Shown here one piece after another: positions 63,577 through 64,000 of a stretch of DNA of 64,000 bases. The position numbers and the translations under genes are program-made. Origin of the DNA: Bacteroides thetaiotaomicron VPI-5482 (GTDB taxonomy: Bacteria; Bacteroidota; Bacteroidia; Bacteroidales; Bacteroidaceae); NCBI RefSeq assembly GCF_000011065.1, contig NC_004663.1:186001-250000 (forward strand), written 5' to 3'. How positions within the stretch are numbered: the first letter of the stretch is position 1; the number at the start of each line of letters is the position of its first letter. The notes under the pieces are model-generated. The model was not told where the DNA came from, made no database searches, and saw only the letters and a program-made list of their open reading frames with translations.

Positions 63577-64000
63577 CTATGACTCTTCCACCAACACCAA
63601 CCCAAGACAGTCTATCAGATGTTTGAGTGGCGGATGTTGCTTTATCAGCCTTTGTAGCGCCATCTGCGGTGTTTCCGCCATCAGTAGGAAGTCAGCAATG
63701 TCAAGACCTTTGGTCTTTTGTTCATCGGTGGCATTGTCTTCCAAGATGTTGCTTATGACAACCCTTTTGCAAACAGATTGCAGCAATGGAATTTTTGATT
63801 TCCATTTGTCCGTTGCTCCAAGGTCAGGGAATAGAATGATGTCCCGACCTCCCAACACCTTGACAGCGATTTGGTTGAGACAGCCATGCATACCTCCAGT
63901 TGCCAGCCAGATGAAATTGGGGATGAAATGGGATGCGATTATGGCAGTTTTTTCACTCTCGACAATAGCGACCGACATTGTGGGATGCTGTGCCAGCAAA
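63577..64000 (-). CDS. Toprim/DUF6371-type primase-like protein (5' end outside window)
   Basis: 141 C-terminal residues are visible; the frame is open to the window edge. The toprim-like pattern is present: VAIVESEKTAIIASHF with the conserved Glu, and DIILFPDLGATDKWK with the acidic pair, followed by NILEDNATDEQKTKGLDIADFLL. Toprim proteins of this kind act as primases in mobilizable elements. In NBU1 a primase gene directly precedes the mob gene, the same order as here. Confidence 0.78.
   Translation of the reverse strand, partial: LLAQHPTMSVAIVESEKTAIIASHFIPNFIWLATGGMHGCLNQIAVKVLGGRDIILFPDLGATDKWKSKIPLLQSVCKRVVISNILEDNATDEQKTKGLDIADFLLMAETPQMALQRLIKQHPPLKHLIDCLGLVLVEES

Overview
The window looks like chromosomal DNA of a gut Bacteroides species. 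It has two SusC/SusD outer-membrane uptake loci, an ECF sigma/FecR anti-sigma pair feeding a TonB receptor with an STN domain, many lipoproteins ending in a short aliphatic lipobox, weak or absent Shine-Dalgarno sequences, and repeated TAnnTTTG (-7) promoter boxes, some with a TTTG or TTG (-33) box about 20 bases upstream. The species was not determined. No rRNA, tRNA or CRISPR array was seen.

Layout. 1-4.9 kb: end of an unknown gene, a YIP1-like membrane protein, smpB, a cobalamin-dependent methionine synthase without the reactivation domain, and a nitroreductase lipoprotein. 5-12 kb: a 41-residue membrane protein overlapping a sodium:solute symporter, an MltF-like lytic transglycosylase with uridine kinase, a Dabb protein with a DsbD-type thiol reductase, and a pirin. 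12.2-25.2 kb: sigma factor, anti-sigma factor, SusC (STN type), SusD, a PKD/PQQ-propeller lipoprotein, a secreted TIM-barrel isomerase-like protein, a metallo-beta-lactamase-fold lipoprotein, a glycerophosphodiesterase and a GlpT/UhpC-like transporter. This set contains no glycoside hydrolase and suggests uptake of a glycerophosphodiester.

25.4-36 kb: DUF2490 protein, fimbrillin/FISUMP lipoprotein, thioesterase, the hisGDCB operon behind a complete His-codon attenuator (promoter, 15-residue leader peptide with five His codons, antiterminator and terminator all readable), a secreted tyrosine-phosphatase-like protein and NAD synthetase. 36-52.4 kb: a second SusC/SusD locus with four large lipoproteins (two with leucine-rich repeats), an S8 subtilisin-like protease, a DUF1573 protein and a lipocalin-like lipoprotein. 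It too lacks glycan-degrading enzymes and suggests a protein or peptide target. 52.4-55.2 kb: oxidative-stress and redox genes (PerR/Fur-type regulator, rubrerythrin, SagB-type nitroreductase, two thioredoxins).

55.6-64 kb looks accessory: an AAA_14/DUF4143 ATPase, a LytS/LytTR two-component system with visibly higher GC, and a divergent operon of two beta-barrels and two small lipoproteins. The promoter of that operon carries a 12-bp direct repeat with 21-bp period, the geometry expected of a LytTR binding site. Then come a MobV relaxase and a truncated toprim primase-like gene with a candidate oriT between them. The prm-mob order resembles NBU-type mobilizable elements; no integrase is visible, so any element would continue past the right edge.
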